From positions 10,499,001-10,563,000 of the forward strand of contig JANTQA010000036.1 of assembly GCA_027625915.1 (NCBI GenBank): a stretch of 64,000 bases of DNA, given 5' to 3'. A program made the translations under genes and the position numbers. Shown here piece by piece: positions 1-12,399 of this stretch; position 1 is the stretch's first letter; every line of letters begins with the position of its first letter. Source of the DNA: Anaeramoeba flamelloides (taxonomy: Eukaryota; Metamonada; Anaeramoebidae). The notes under the pieces were generated by a model. It saw only the letters and a program-made list of their open reading frames with translations, ran no database searches and was not told where the DNA came from.

Positions 1-782
1 TTTTTGTTAGATGTTGACTGAACTGATTAAAACATATGAATTAGACAGTTTTAAGCGATACTTACAAAACTTCGAGTCCACACTTTTTTAAAACAGTTAT
101 ACCATTCTTTTTCGTTTAAAAATGTTCCTAATTATGGAGTTTATCAACGGGTATGGATCTAAATTATTTTATCATTGAAACAAATCTATCAAAAGAATTT
201 TTTATTGTCCCCAAAGCACTTTAAAAAATTTTTTTAATCAAGCCAAAGCAATGAAATAACAAATCTGTTTGGGAAGAAAACCTTGAAAAGATCAAGAAGA
301 AGAAGACAAAAAATTAATTCTTTTCCTTGAGAAAAATTGATTTTTATAACCATCTTACTTGTTTAATTGTGTCGTGTGTGAATGTTTAAGTCGGATTTTT
401 AAATCTAGTTGTGTTTTTTTGATGGAATATAATTTTGCAATCATTTTCTAAGTAATAAATGAAAATTTTTTATTTCAAGTCGCTAAGTATTTACCCAAAT
501 TTATTATGTAATAATTAGCTTAAAAAAGGCAAGATCTTTGCATGCCCAATTATAAATGAAAATTTTTGAGATTTGGTTAGACTCTTCCTGAGTTAAGGAC
601 TACGTTTCAGACTCCGGAAGTGTGGGGTAATTGTGCTATTTTACTTTTGCTTCTCAAAAAGAATTTTCATTTCCAAGAAATTGGACAAAAAAATCTTTAA
701 TTCCAAGGTTTGAAACCACGAAAAACAAAAAACAAATAAATAGATTTTTGAATTGAAAATTTTTTTAAAGACATAAATGGCT

Positions 783-1343
783 TTAAGGTTTATAGTCCCT
801 GAAATTTGAAAGAAGGTTATATTACGTAGGGTGTAGTGGCTTGTTAATTTGGTTCTTAGCTGATCGATCTTGGATTGGGTATGAGTTTTAAAAGTGGTTC
901 AAAACGGTAATTTTTGAGAATTTATTTTTTTTTTTCGCGAAATCCGAAATGAAGAGTATAAGATTAATAGATTGGTAGGTGTTTAAGAATAAATTTAAAT
1001 TTTTGGGTTGTAGAAGAAAATTTTTAAATATTTTTTGTTAACTTAACCAAATGAATAAAATTTTGTTTTTAAAAGCACCAAATAAAACCAAACCTAATTA
1101 AAAATTTCAATCAACAACCCAAAAACCACATTTTATTATAACTTAAGTTCCAGCCAATTATCCTTACACTCTTCATTTCGGATTTCGGAAAAAAAAAAAA
1201 TAAATTGTCAAAAATTGCCGTTTTGAACCACTTTTAAAACTCATACCCAATCCAAGATCGATCAGCTAAGAACCAAATTAACAAGTCACTACTCCCAACA
1301 CAAGATAATCTTTTTTCAATTTTCAGGAATTGTAAACCTTAAG
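783..1343. repeat. large foldback (inverted repeat)
   Basis: The left arm at about 783-975 is matched in reverse complement by about 1155-1343, with a short central spacer. The arm contains a recognisable run around ctgatcgatcttggattggg. The reverse complement of that run stands at about 1247-1266. Outer pairing extends to ttaaggttta on the left and its complement near 1335. The arms are largely conserved over about 180 bp, so this is a possible long hairpin or a non-autonomous inverted-repeat transposon. No transposase was seen. Confidence 0.75.
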
Positions 1344-2929
1344 GGAATTTTCATCACAATTTTAAATTTTGAAAACATTTCAAATTTGTATAAGTAACTA
1401 ATTATAATATTTAGAAGTCACAGTAATTGTTTTAAGTTTATAGATTTGAAATGGAAAATATTGAAATATTAAAATCAAATTTTGACAGGATCTAAGAAAT
1501 GTAAAATTGGTAAAATTGTGAAATTTATCATTTTTTGTAAAAGAAATTCTCGGTATGTAAATTTAACTGAGGCTATAGAACTTATTCAAGAACTTATTTA
1601 TGTACAATTTCCTTGCTTTCACCTGAAAAGGTAGACTTAAATTGAGGATAAAATTTATATTCTTTAATTTGATTTGAACAGTATTTTGAATTGTTTTTCT
1701 GATTTTTTGGAAAAAAAAAAAAATAAATTAATGTTAAAATAAATTCTAGAATGAAAGGTTCTTCAAAGGTTAGTCAAATAAATTTCAAAAACTATTTTGA
1801 GAAAAAAAATTTTCTTTTATATAAACTTGTTTGTGAATAAAAGATGTTAGGGATCAAAAAAAAATAACATAAAAAAGAAAGGAAAAATTCTTACATTTCG
1901 GTAGAGTACCGTGAAAATTTAAATTCTACAAAAGGGTCACTTGTGCCACCACGATCCATTGCTGGGATACCTTCAGCACTCTATTATTTTTTGAAAAATT
2001 TTTTGTTTTTCCTTTATTTAATGTCTTTTGAGAAAGCTAAAAGAAGAAAAAAAAAATGAAAATATTACATGAACCGTCAGAACTAATTTTAGCCTACTCT
2101 CAGCTGATAGTTCTGAAATATAAATTGGTCCTTCGTCAAGCATTTCAAAAAGTATTGTCAAATTATAAAAAATAAAAAAGAAAAAGTAGAAAAAAATGAT
2201 CATTTAATTCTAATTTTGAATAAAAATCTTTTTGTCAAACAAAAGATCCGAGTTGCTTGGAGGGTATTTGGTCACTCTAAAAAAAAAATTTTGAAATTTG
2301 TAACTTTTTTTGTGTTTGGGTATGAAATATTCGTTCTAAAGTGAATTAAAATATTTTTGGTTGAGAAAGTATGTTACCTTTACAATAATTTTTTGCTCTT
2401 TCTTATTTTGAAATGTAGTCATTTTTTTGAAAATTGTTGGTGATTAAGGCTAACTTCACAAAATCTGTTACTTTGAAATTGACATTCTTTCTTTGAAAAT
2501 GGAGAAATTTTAATCTCTTTTTTCGTTTCAGACAAACTTGAAATAGGAATAATTTCTGAAACTCTAGATGAAACTAAATATGAAAAGATCAATACTCTAT
2601 TATGAATCGAAAAATTCAAAAAATTTATTAAAAACGTTAATAAAAAGAAGAACGAACAAATAACTTGATAAATAGCTTTTTTATCATTCTGTTTTGTGTT
2701 TTTTAAACACCAAGATTCTCTCTTTTCATTGAAACTCTTCAATCTTTATCAAAAAGAATACAATTTATTTCAAGTTAAATAATATCTCTCACTTGGAAAA
2801 TGTTGAAGACTTTTGAAAGTATGCAATAGGGATCAAATTAAATCTAAAATCACACCCCTTAATCTTTTGTTTTCAATCCTGGAGTATTACAAATAATTCA
2901 TAAAAGAATTTTCACAAGTAATGTAGGTC

Positions 2930-3440
2930 AAAAAATACCTGTAATGAAAATAATCCCTTACAAGATTTTTAATTGATAATATGAGGAAAATTGATTTAGA
3001 GTAATTTTGCTAATATTTTAAATCAAATCCTTTTTATAAATAACCAAATTATTTATGAGCCGAGTAATAAACATTCCTAAAGTTCATAAAGGTGGGGTGC
3101 CTATAGAAAACTCAAGTAATTGTTTGATAGCAAAAGTAGATCAACTTTTTTTAAAAATCAATCTAGTTTTAAGAGGGGTTTGCTATTGTGTTTGGAAAAT
3201 GATAATTTTTTTCTTCATTGTTTTTTGATTGATTTAATGGTGTTATGAACAAGTGTAATTTAATTAATCATCATTCAAATAAGTAGACGAGTTATAATTT
3301 TCAAAGTTTGATTCTTAGATAAAAGGATTTGATTTTAAATAATTGATATTAAATATCAATTTTCCTAATATTCACAATTAAAAATCTTTTACTGGATTTT
3401 TTTCATGTCGGTATTTTTTTCATTACTTTAATGGAAATTA
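2930..3440. repeat. degenerate foldback
   Basis: The segment at about 2930-3070 (with aaaatcaaatcctttttat near the inner end) pairs in reverse complement with about 3300-3430. The arms are diverged by many small changes. The inner part overlaps a dispersed repeat that recurs at about 10280-10500 and, inverted, at about 30100-30245. Confidence 0.5.
3075..3310 (+). repeat. dispersed repeat H, copy 1
   Basis: A core of the form aaagtagatcaactttttt, with matching flanks, recurs at about 10330-10370 in the same orientation and at about 30160-30200 in reverse. Identity is moderate and ends are not defined. It is a short interspersed repeat of unknown class. Confidence 0.5.
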
Positions 3441-5269
3441 AAGTGGATAAAATTGTTGTTGATTATCTTTTTTTTTTCACTTATTCAACTTTCCTTTCTT
3501 TAAGATTCTAAGTCTGTATAATACATCTACAAATTTGTCTCAAAAAAAGATCTAAACAAATGAATAAAGATAAAAAAAATTACATTCTGTTTCTGGATAT
3601 CCTGGCACACATAAAAAAGATGTCAAGAAAATTAAAAAGAATTGAAAATTTTAATCCCCGTTGTTATTCAAATACTCAAAAAGAAATAAACATTTGTGAA
3701 AAAAAGTTCAACACAATTTTTAAATGGATTGTTACTGAAAAAGTCAATTTATGAAACTATCAAAAACAAATTCAAGAAATTAAGGATTATGTTTCCAGAT
3801 AAAAACGGTGAAATTGTTGAGATAAACACTCTTGAAAGAGTTCCATAATCTCAGTTAAATTTACCCACTAAGAATTTCATTTACAAAAAAATGTGAAATT
3901 TCGAACAATTTTATTTCTTTATATGAGAAAGGGGTAATTAAAGAAAATTTACACAATAAAAAAGAGAAGAAGAAAAATTATTAAAATATTAAAGTAAAAA
4001 AATATTATATCATTTACATGACCAAATTAATAATTATACATGTCCTGAAACAGGAGTAGTAAAAACCCAATAGAATGATTATCAGTAATAAATAGTGATC
4101 CCACAAAATGTGATAAATAAATTAGTATTCCAAGACTCTGAAGTGTGGGGCACTATATACCTGAATTTGTATATTTTTTAACTATTTTGGAATTTTAAGT
4201 AAAATTCTAACAATTTTCACAATTTTCCAATTTTCATTTGTAGATCCATACCAAAAATTGATTTTATAATTTCAGAATTTACATTTCAAATCTATAAACT
4301 TAAAACAATTACTGTGACTTTTAAATATTTTTTGAAGTTTCTTTTAGTACTTTGAAATGTTTTAAAATTTGATGTTGTACTTGTAAATCCCTTAAAGTGA
4401 TTTTTTTAAAAGTTTTCCTTCAAAAATCTATTTGAAAAACAATTTTTTTTGCTGAGAAATTCACTTTGAAATTAGTATTTTTTTTTATCCAGTTTCTCCA
4501 TAATCAAAATATTTTTTGAGGGGTGGATGTAGAATAACATAATATCTAAACATGCATCCCCCGGTAGATCTGTAGTATTTATTTTATTTTAAAAGTTCAT
4601 TAATGGAGTAAAATCAACACTTATGAAATATAATTTATAATTGAATTTTTTAGACTAATTCTTCTCAAAAAGTTTTTAAAACAATTTGGAACTTGAAATT
4701 AAAAATTTTCATTAATTAATTGATAAATAACAGTTCTATGTTGTAACTAACCTAGTTTTTTTACTTTCAGCATCCTGAAAAAATAACTCTAAAAACAATA
4801 TTCGCTTACTGTGGAAATAAAAGTAGCAAATTGATATAATTACAATAACGCATAAGCAAGAAAAGGGGTTCTTTACATAAATTTTAAAAAATAATTATGG
4901 CGATAATGAAAGATTATATATCAAAGGTTTCGAAATTTTATAAAAAAAGTCATTTTAATCTTGTAAATTCTTAAAATCAATTAAAATACTTGAAGAAATG
5001 TATTTTATATTTTTTTAATATTAAATTTACATCCAAGATCTGGTTTCATCATTTGATTCAAATCTAAAACTACCAATTATGTGTGAGTGAATTCAATACC
5101 TTCAAAGTCCAACTCTAAAAAATAAAATTTGAGTTAAATTTGTGTAATGTTTAAAGGTTGTTAAACATGTGTAACTGACACCACTGTCAAGAAATAAAGA
5201 AAGAAATAAAAGACTAAAGACAAACTAGAGTATTAAAAAAAGAAATTAGTTTTTACTACTATCTTTTGG

Positions 5270-5500
5270 TCGGGGTTTTTCTTTTCTTTGATTGAACGAT
5301 TAGAAAAATTTGTTAAAAAAATTGATTATTTTAGGGTTTTCATAAAAATATTTAATTCTGATAATAAAACAGATTTAAATTGTTTTTATTGTTTCAATTG
5401 TAAATAAGAAAACCTATTCTTCTTTGAATTTAATATGGTTTATTATTTTAATTGATTTTACTTTTACTTGTTGATTACCTTTTCCATTATTAAAAGGTTT
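5270..5500 (+). repeat. dispersed repeat G, copy 1
   Basis: The segment begins near tttttcttttctttgattga and runs to a motif like tggtttattattttaattga. Related segments lie at about 11195-11400 and 63455-63650 in the same orientation, and at about 19385-19590 inverted. Four diverged copies in one window suggest an old repeat family. No coding content or clear termini were seen. Confidence 0.5.
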
Positions 5501-5889
5501 TTTAATCTTTTTTTCATTAATAGAAAATATCTATTTTTAAGAGAAGATAGTACATTAGAAAGCCTCAAACACACAAATAGAGTGGAAACTTGGCTAAATC
5601 TCTAAGATTAATTTATAAAAATGGCGTGAAAATTGATCAAGTAAATGTCAATCTACAAAAAAAGAGAGAAAATAATAATTAAATTAGAAATTCTTGGCTT
5701 TAAATATATATCAGATTATTAAAAAATTAAAAAAAAGATTATGAAAATATCAATACGGAAATAGATAACTTTGCATTATTAAATATAAATTGAAATCGAT
5801 TTGGATAAAATCTAATAACCAATAACCAGGGATGCAAAGGTTAAGAATATTTAAAATTTATTAGGTAATGTAGCAATTTAGAAACAGTT

Positions 5890-6240
5890 GTACTGTAAAG
5901 TGTAATAGGGTGTCGTAGAGTGTGTGGGATTTTTTTTGAGGTTTTTCTTTTTTATTTATAAAATGTTCTCGGTTTTTACATTGAGGTTTTCTATTTTATT
6001 TGTTAAATCTAGTGATTTTCCAAGTTTTCTATACATTTGGAAAATCTATTGATTTTTGTTAGGTTTTTTTGAGTTTTCTATTTATTTGGACCATCTATGG
6101 CACTTTTCGAAATACAATAATAAATCCCAAAAAAAAAAAACCTAGAAAACTTCACAAATAAATAGAAAACTCAAAAAAACATAAAGAAAATAAATAAATT
6201 TTCCAAATAAACAGAAAACTCAAGAAAACATAACCCACTC
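5890..6240. repeat. foldback of family B
   Basis: The left end carries ggtgtcgtagagtg, a motif shared with copies near 14060 and 56280. The internal segment ttgagttttctatttatttg pairs with its reverse complement at about 6150-6170. This gives a hairpin-forming, purine/pyrimidine-skewed repeat. The family recurs at about 14055-14318, 26748-27205 and 56265-56600. Confidence 0.55.
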
Positions 6241-7240
6241 CTCACGAATTGAACAGATTTGAATAAACTCATTAGACCCTGCTAAATTCTTAAACAGTTT
6301 GGAAAAACATACAATGTTTTTTTTTTTTTACTCTTATTTTTGTTTTGATAATCTATTGATTTACTAATCAAAACAAAAATTAATTAAAAACCGAACAACT
6401 GTACAAGGAAAATAATTTCTGCTTCAAAATAAAAAAAAAAAATTCCAAGAAATTTGATAAATTATTGTGAATAAAATAATCGATTAATTTTTTCCGATCT
6501 TCAAGTCTTTCATTATTTAATATTTTATTTAATTTTCTTATATTTTTCAAATAAGCAATGATATTTTTCTGGTAGAATACCAGAAATTGATAAAAGTGAG
6601 ATTTGCTAAAAAAGGTAAAGATTTTTGGCAAATTTTTCTTTTTTATTTTTAAACTCCAAAAACAAGAAATCAAAAAGGATCAGATCTTTTACCTGAGAAA
6701 GTTAATACTAATAAATGAATTCTTTTCAAAACGATAACTCATTTATCTAAAGTTGATAAAAGGTTGGTTTATCCAATTTAATTGAAACTTGTGTAGAAAT
6801 AAGTACTCTATTATCTAGGAAAAAAAAATAAAAAATAGTTGCTAACCTATATAATTTATAAAACAAAAACACAAATTACAAAAAAAGATTTTTCAAGATA
6901 TTATAAGATTACATTTTATTTTTTACAAGTTTGAGCCCTGTGAAGAGTATTTGTCTGTTTAATTTTTTTTATTTTTTGAAAAATTAAAAAAATTAATTAA
7001 AATAACAACGTTTAATTATATTCATTTTTTACAAAGTAGATTTAAAAAAACAATTTTTTTTGCTCTATTCAAATAAAAGCAACAAAAAAGTAAAAAAATG
7101 CTAACTTGTGCCCTCAATAAACAAACAAGCAAGTTGAAATGTAATTTGGTTGGGTTGTTTTAGATTAGAATTCTCTTCAATCTGCTAATATGAGAAAATT
7201 AAGATATAAAAAGTTCAATTTTTTTAATATTAATTATTCT

Positions 7241-8218
7241 TTAATTGTTATTTGGAAGATTCAACTGATCTTCAATTACTTTTAAAAGATCAATTGGCGG
7301 CATTGGCTGAGTAAATGAAAGTTTCCCATGTGAATATTCAAATATAAAATTTTGAGGCAAATTTGAATAAATTGGTATTTGTATGGGTTTTGTTTTTTCA
7401 ATCTCCTGGTTATTTTGTTGTGTTTGTAAATCGTTTTCTTTGATTGCGTACTTTAGGGGAATAAAATTTTGATCTCGAAAACAATTTTTAAATTCTCTGT
7501 TAATGTGATCAAGTTTTCCTTTTTCTTTTACTTTTTCTTTTTCGTTTACTTTTGCTTTTTCTTTTACTTTATCTTTTTCTTGAACTTCTTCACTGTTTTC
7601 AATTATTTTGTTAATCCTGATCTTTGTTTCATGATCAAAATCAAAATTTTCGACATTAACACCATTTTTAGCCCAAGATAGTGAATTATCTAAAATCTTC
7701 TTTTCGTGCCTTTCAGATCCTAAATCTTCCGAAGAAGAAGACGACAAAGACGATGAAAAAACAGGTTCAGTTTCAGAACCAGAACCTGGCTGGGCTTTTG
7801 AGTCACTTTCTGTGGAATCTAAGATAATAGGTGGCGTTGGCTGGACAATTTCAGCTTCATAATCATTTTGCTTTTTGTTTTGTTTTTTTTTATTCTTTTG
7901 GAGATAAGGGTTCTCGTATTCAAATTGGGATTTTGAGGATGTAGTTCTTGACATGGCGTTTTCAAAAATACTTTCACTATCAAAACTCAGATCAAAATCA
8001 AGATCAGTCAATTCTGAGTCACCTTTTAATGTCTTGGGTATATATTGCAAAATACCTGAATTTTCCATCGAAAATACAGAATGCCCCGCAGACGAGACTC
8101 TTTCAAAGACATCAGACAGCTCTCTTTCAAATTGAAACATGCTTGTTTGATCAAAAGGATCTGATAAAAATCGAGACATTCGATTAACCAAATCTTTTTT
8201 CGGATACTTTTTTGACAT
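7241..8218 (-). CDS. uncharacterised charged protein, 325 aa
   Basis: An uninterrupted frame encodes 325 residues from the ATG at 8218-8216 to TAA at 7241. No known domain is recognised. The N-terminal third (residues 1-90) is mixed sequence with several short hydrophobic clusters. It is followed by a Lys/Gln patch, a Ser/Glu-rich stretch (about 135-170), and an alternating Lys/Glu run around residues 210-240 that resembles a charged single helix or coiled coil. The C-terminal part ends in an Asn-rich tail. There is no signal peptide or membrane segment. The composition is richer in GC and more varied than the surrounding DNA, which supports real coding. Ser/Glu-rich and KEKE tracts are common in intracellular regulatory or scaffold proteins, but that is a weak inference. 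No intron is needed. Neighbours lie more than 6 kb away on both sides. Confidence 0.7.
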   Translation of the reverse strand: MSKKYPKKDLVNRMSRFLSDPFDQTSMFQFERELSDVFERVSSAGHSVFSMENSGILQYIPKTLKGDSELTDLDFDLSFDSESIFENAMSRTTSSKSQFEYENPYLQKNKKKQNKKQNDYEAEIVQPTPPIILDSTESDSKAQPGSGSETEPVFSSSLSSSSSEDLGSERHEKKILDNSLSWAKNGVNVENFDFDHETKIRINKIIENSEEVQEKDKVKEKAKVNEKEKVKEKGKLDHINREFKNCFRDQNFIPLKYAIKENDLQTQQNNQEIEKTKPIQIPIYSNLPQNFIFEYSHGKLSFTQPMPPIDLLKVIEDQLNLPNNN

Positions 8219-10279
8219 TATTTTTTCTATTTTTCGAAAAAAATGAAATTCTTTTTTTTGGAATTTTCAATAATGAACAAGTCAATGATCAACTAAACTT
8301 TGATGAATTTGATAAATTTTTTTTTGAGAAAAAATATTTCCATATCTACAAAAATATATATTATAATTTTAAAATCTATTAAAAATGACTTTTTAAAGCT
8401 TTTGGCTTTTGCCCTTTCCATAAGTTAATTTCTAATATTTTACTTGATTAAAGTGAATTAACTTTAATTTTTATAAAATTTAGAAAAAAGAAATACTGAT
8501 CAATTAGTGAATGAAAATTGACCCTCGGGTGAATTTTAATTCTTTCTTACCAGAGTTATGATTTTTATTTTTTGATTTTCTTACTTGATAGACAATTTTC
8601 AAAAATTATGTGAACTTTTTAAAAAATTTTTTGTAAAAAGCATAATACAGATTTATTTTATTATAGATCAGAATTAAATAGAGTTTTTTTTTTGAGAAAA
8701 ATTAGCCCCAGGTGAAAAATTGATTGAGAATTGTTTTTTATGAAATCTTTCAATAATTAATTGAGAAGTTAATTCTGGTATTTGAATTTTAAATGGGAAA
8801 AATTGTTATTTCATTTCCAATTTCCCTTTTTCTAATTGATCCACAAATTACAACCTACTCTTTTAAACTCAATTTATTCAGAAAAATCTGAAAAAGGAAG
8901 TACAAATTTTTTCCCATTTAAAATTAAAAAAGCAGTAAAAATGATCAAATTCAAAAGAATTTTTGATGATAATTAGAATTAAAATGAGTATTAAATAAAT
9001 TTAATAAACACTTCGTTACTTTCAATTTTCTTAATTTCATTTTCATTAAGATTTGTTGAGAGGAATGTAGTTAAAAACACAATACTTTATAATAAAACTA
9101 AATCTTTATTAAAATGAAGAGTTATCACTATTTCAGATCTTTTGAAAACATTGTAAAAATAAGGATTTCAAGGTTTTAGTTCTTTGAACCCCAATGAACT
9201 ATTAGCTTTGTTATTTATCTCTATTTTTTCGTAAGAGTTACTATTAAAAATTGAAAATTTAAAAATTGATCATTCTCACAATTGCTTTATAATTGTAATA
9301 CAATAGTTGTTTTTCTTATATTCCCAAAAAATATTAGAAATTGAATATTAAGGATTATTTCTAAAAGTATTATTGTACAGCACATTCGATATATTTGGAA
9401 GTGTTAAATCGAAAGTCAGTACATCTGGTAATGAGAGATTTTTGAAAATATAAAATTTGTAACTGCCAATTCAAAGTTCTTCTAAAAGAGATACAGTAAC
9501 TGACTTTATTTGAAACTTAATTTAGTTTTCTACCAAAAACAGATCAAAAAGCAAAGAGCTAAAACAAAAAAATTAGAAAATGAAAAAAAAAAATATACTC
9601 AAAAAAACTTGAAGAAATGCAAAAAAAGAATAAAGAACCTAAAATAAAGAAGTTAAAAATAAGTGAAGTGAGAAATCTAAAGTCGTTTGATATAAATGTA
9701 TATACCTATGATTAGTTTGGTGTTATTTAGTTATGAGCTCTCTTTACCTAATAACATATAATTTACAAGATCTATGTTGTCCAAAAAATGTAGTTTTTTA
9801 TACAGTGTATCGACTCTCGATAATCAAAAATAAAGTTTTTTGATTCATTAACAACCCTAGATGAAGAAATGGTTCCTGAAATTGAAATTAAGAAGACCTA
9901 AATTGGACTAAATGTTATTTAAAAGGATTTAATACTCATTTGAATTCTAATTATCTTTTTAAAAATAATATTTAAATTTTATAATTTAATATCCGAACTT
10001 TAAAAATTTTTTAATTTTTACATAAACAAGGTTCGCATTTATTTTTCAAGACAGGTAAGTCACCAATTAAATTTTTAAAATATCAAAAAAATACATTCTT
10101 TAAAAAAAAAATGATTTTTTTTTTACAACTTAATTTTGAAAAATTGTTATTACACCGGAGGGAAAAATTTTGGATAGAGAAAAATGGCGGGACACCTTTT
10201 TTAATTGGGAACATTAGTAAAATTGAAAATCAAATCCTATTGAGAACTAGGTGAATTTTATATAAGTCCAGGTTTAAAG

Positions 10280-10500
10280 GTGTTACAAGTTCATTAATCT
10301 GTGGTGTGTGTAGATTACTCATTTGAATGGTTGATAACCAAAGTAGATCATGCTATTTTAACAAAAATCCAAGTTTTAGTAAAGTTTACTATTAATTCTG
10401 AAAATGGTAATTTTTTTAAACTTGCTTTATATTATAAGAGATAAGGTTTTGAAAAAGTAGAATTACATTAATCGTTATTCTAATAAGTAGATTATTGTTA
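10280..10500 (+). repeat. dispersed repeat H, copy 2
   Basis: Same-orientation relative of about 3075-3310, recognised by the shared aaagtagatca core, the following poly-T/aaaaatc block and a terminal aataagtaga motif. It is diverged, with unclear ends. Confidence 0.45.
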
Positions 10501-11194
10501 TTTTCTTTACTTATTTCACGCACAAAAGAAATTAAAAATTATTTTCAGTAATGTTCAAAATTAAAATTTTTTCCAACTATTTTTCTCTGTCCAACTTTTT
10601 TCCCTCAACAGTTACAATTTTTTTAAAAGAATTTTTAAAATTGTTTTAGAATTTCATTATTGCAATTTTTATTTCTCTCTGGACAATTTTTTTATCAAAC
10701 TTTTTTACAATGACTGCACTGATAAATTTAGAACAATATTATAAAATTTTTAATTCGTGTTCCATTTTAAAAATTTTTTACACAAGATTTTTTTAAAGTA
10801 CTCTATACACTTAACAAGAAGAGAATTTGTTAAATTGTTTTTATGATCAAAATATTGGTTTTCAAGAGGTTTTTAATTAATTGAGTTAATTGATTAAAAG
10901 ACAGAAATTAAACTAGAAATTATATACAATTCATTTGAATTTATCAGTATAATAAGAAAAGATCTTTCGTTTAAATAATTGGAATGGAATTTTAACCCAG
11001 TGATAAATTTTTCACTTGAATTTTTGAAACTTATCATTTGGAAAAAAAGTTCAATATGGTTTTTATTTTGTAAAATCAATGAAACCTGGAAAATGAAATG
11101 TAAGATCTGTTAATAAAAGAAAAAATAAATAATGAAGGAGAAAAGGAGAATTGGACGAAATAGAAGTTTTTTTAATTACTAACTTTTTGTATTT

Positions 11195-11400
11195 GGTTTT
11201 TCTTTGATTGGTCTATTAAAGAAATTTTATACAAAAAAAGTGGCTACTTTTGAGATATCCAAAACTTTCGTTATATTTTGATAATCAAAGAGATTAAATT
11301 GTTCTTTTGGTTTGATTGAAAATACTATAATGGGTTATTCTTTGAAGTTGATTTATTTGATCTTAACATTTATTTTACTTTTTATTTTCAGCAAAGATCC
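11195..11400 (+). repeat. dispersed repeat G, copy 2
   Basis: Similar in order and content to about 63455-63650. Both contain ttctttgattg near the start and ataatgggttattctttsaa near the end. See the copy at 5270-5500 for the family. Confidence 0.5.
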
Positions 11401-11736
11401 CAATTTAAAACTGTGCTTAACTTTTTTACAGGGTGTTGTTTTTTGTTTTTTTGTTTTTAATACAAAACAAATTTAACAAAAAACAAAAAGATTATATTTT
11501 ATTTTAACTATTTATTTCTTATCTCAATTATTCTTGTGTGTTCCAGATTTGATAGTATCTTATGAATACTATAATTCTGTATTATATGAGTATAATATTG
11601 AAAAAAAAAAAAAAAAACACCTAGATATGCAAAAAATTCCTGGCAAGATTTTTACTCTGGGGAAAATGATTGTGTAATTTCTTAATAATTTCTTTTATTT
11701 AAGAATCAAACTTTTAAAATTTTAACTATATGTTTA

Positions 11737-11931
11737 CAGTCAGTTCCACTTTTAAGGCACAAACTTTCTACGAAATTTAAGGCACAATAAAATCTCAAAT
11801 TAAGGCGCAAAATTCAGATTCTAGTAAAATAAATTGTAAAAAAAATAATTATAAATTTTGTGCCTTAATTTGAGATTTTATTGTGCCTTAAATTTCGTTG
11901 AAAGTTTGTGCCTTAAAAGTGGAACTGACTG
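11737..11931. mobile_element. TA-flanked palindromic MITE (family A), copy 1
   Basis: The element is 195 bp and almost a full palindrome. It starts CAGTCAGTTCCACTTTTAAG and ends with the reverse complement of that string. TA dinucleotides flank it at 11735-11736 and 11932-11933, the target duplication expected for Tc1/mariner-type transposition, and the terminal CAGT also fits that superfamily. There is no coding capacity, so it would need a transposase supplied in trans. Related copies lie at 31831-32028, 38597-38832 and 40059-40254. The arms are still well matched, so it is not very old. Confidence 0.85.
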
Positions 11932-12399
11932 TATTAGAATGGTTATTAATTAAATTATACTTGTTTGAACAAATCTTCAATCAATCAAAAAACATATATA
12001 AAAAATATCATTTTCCAAATTCATTATAAAAGATCTATAAAACTTTATTATTTTTTTAAAAAAATAAGTAAATCAACTTGCTTTATCGAATAATTAAATG
12101 GGTATCCTGTGTATATCCACAAATTTAATAAACTTAAGGTGGGTTTATTAATTATTTCCCTAAAAATTGAGATCTTTATTAAAAGGATTTGGTTTTGAAA
12201 ATTGGCAATTACACAACATTTTCCCCAAGATTGACAATTTAAAATCGTATCAGGGATTATTTTCATATAATATTTTTTTTATAATGCTATGTAATAATTT
12301 TTGATAAACTAAACTAAATTTCTATCATATTTTCTCAAATAAAAATAGTAATAGCAATTATTTTTTATAATTAGATTTTAAGCAAGAAAGTGTAGTTTA

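Larger units (their letters stand above)
1..7240. other. gene-free, repeat-bearing region
   Basis: No convincing coding sequence was found. The short open frames here are AT-driven and show no domain-like pattern. The stretch holds several foldback or dispersed repeats, listed separately at 783-1343, 2930-3440, 3075-3310, 5270-5500 and 5890-6240. A reverse copy of about 1370-1540 lies at about 4220-4400. A segment at about 6590-6850 is related to the right part of the TTAA-flanked element in the eL6 intron. Confidence 0.6.

Noticed and set aside
2419-2742. 107-residue minus-strand open frame
   Set aside because: Phe/Lys/Ser-rich translation of AT-rich DNA without any motif or supporting neighbours.
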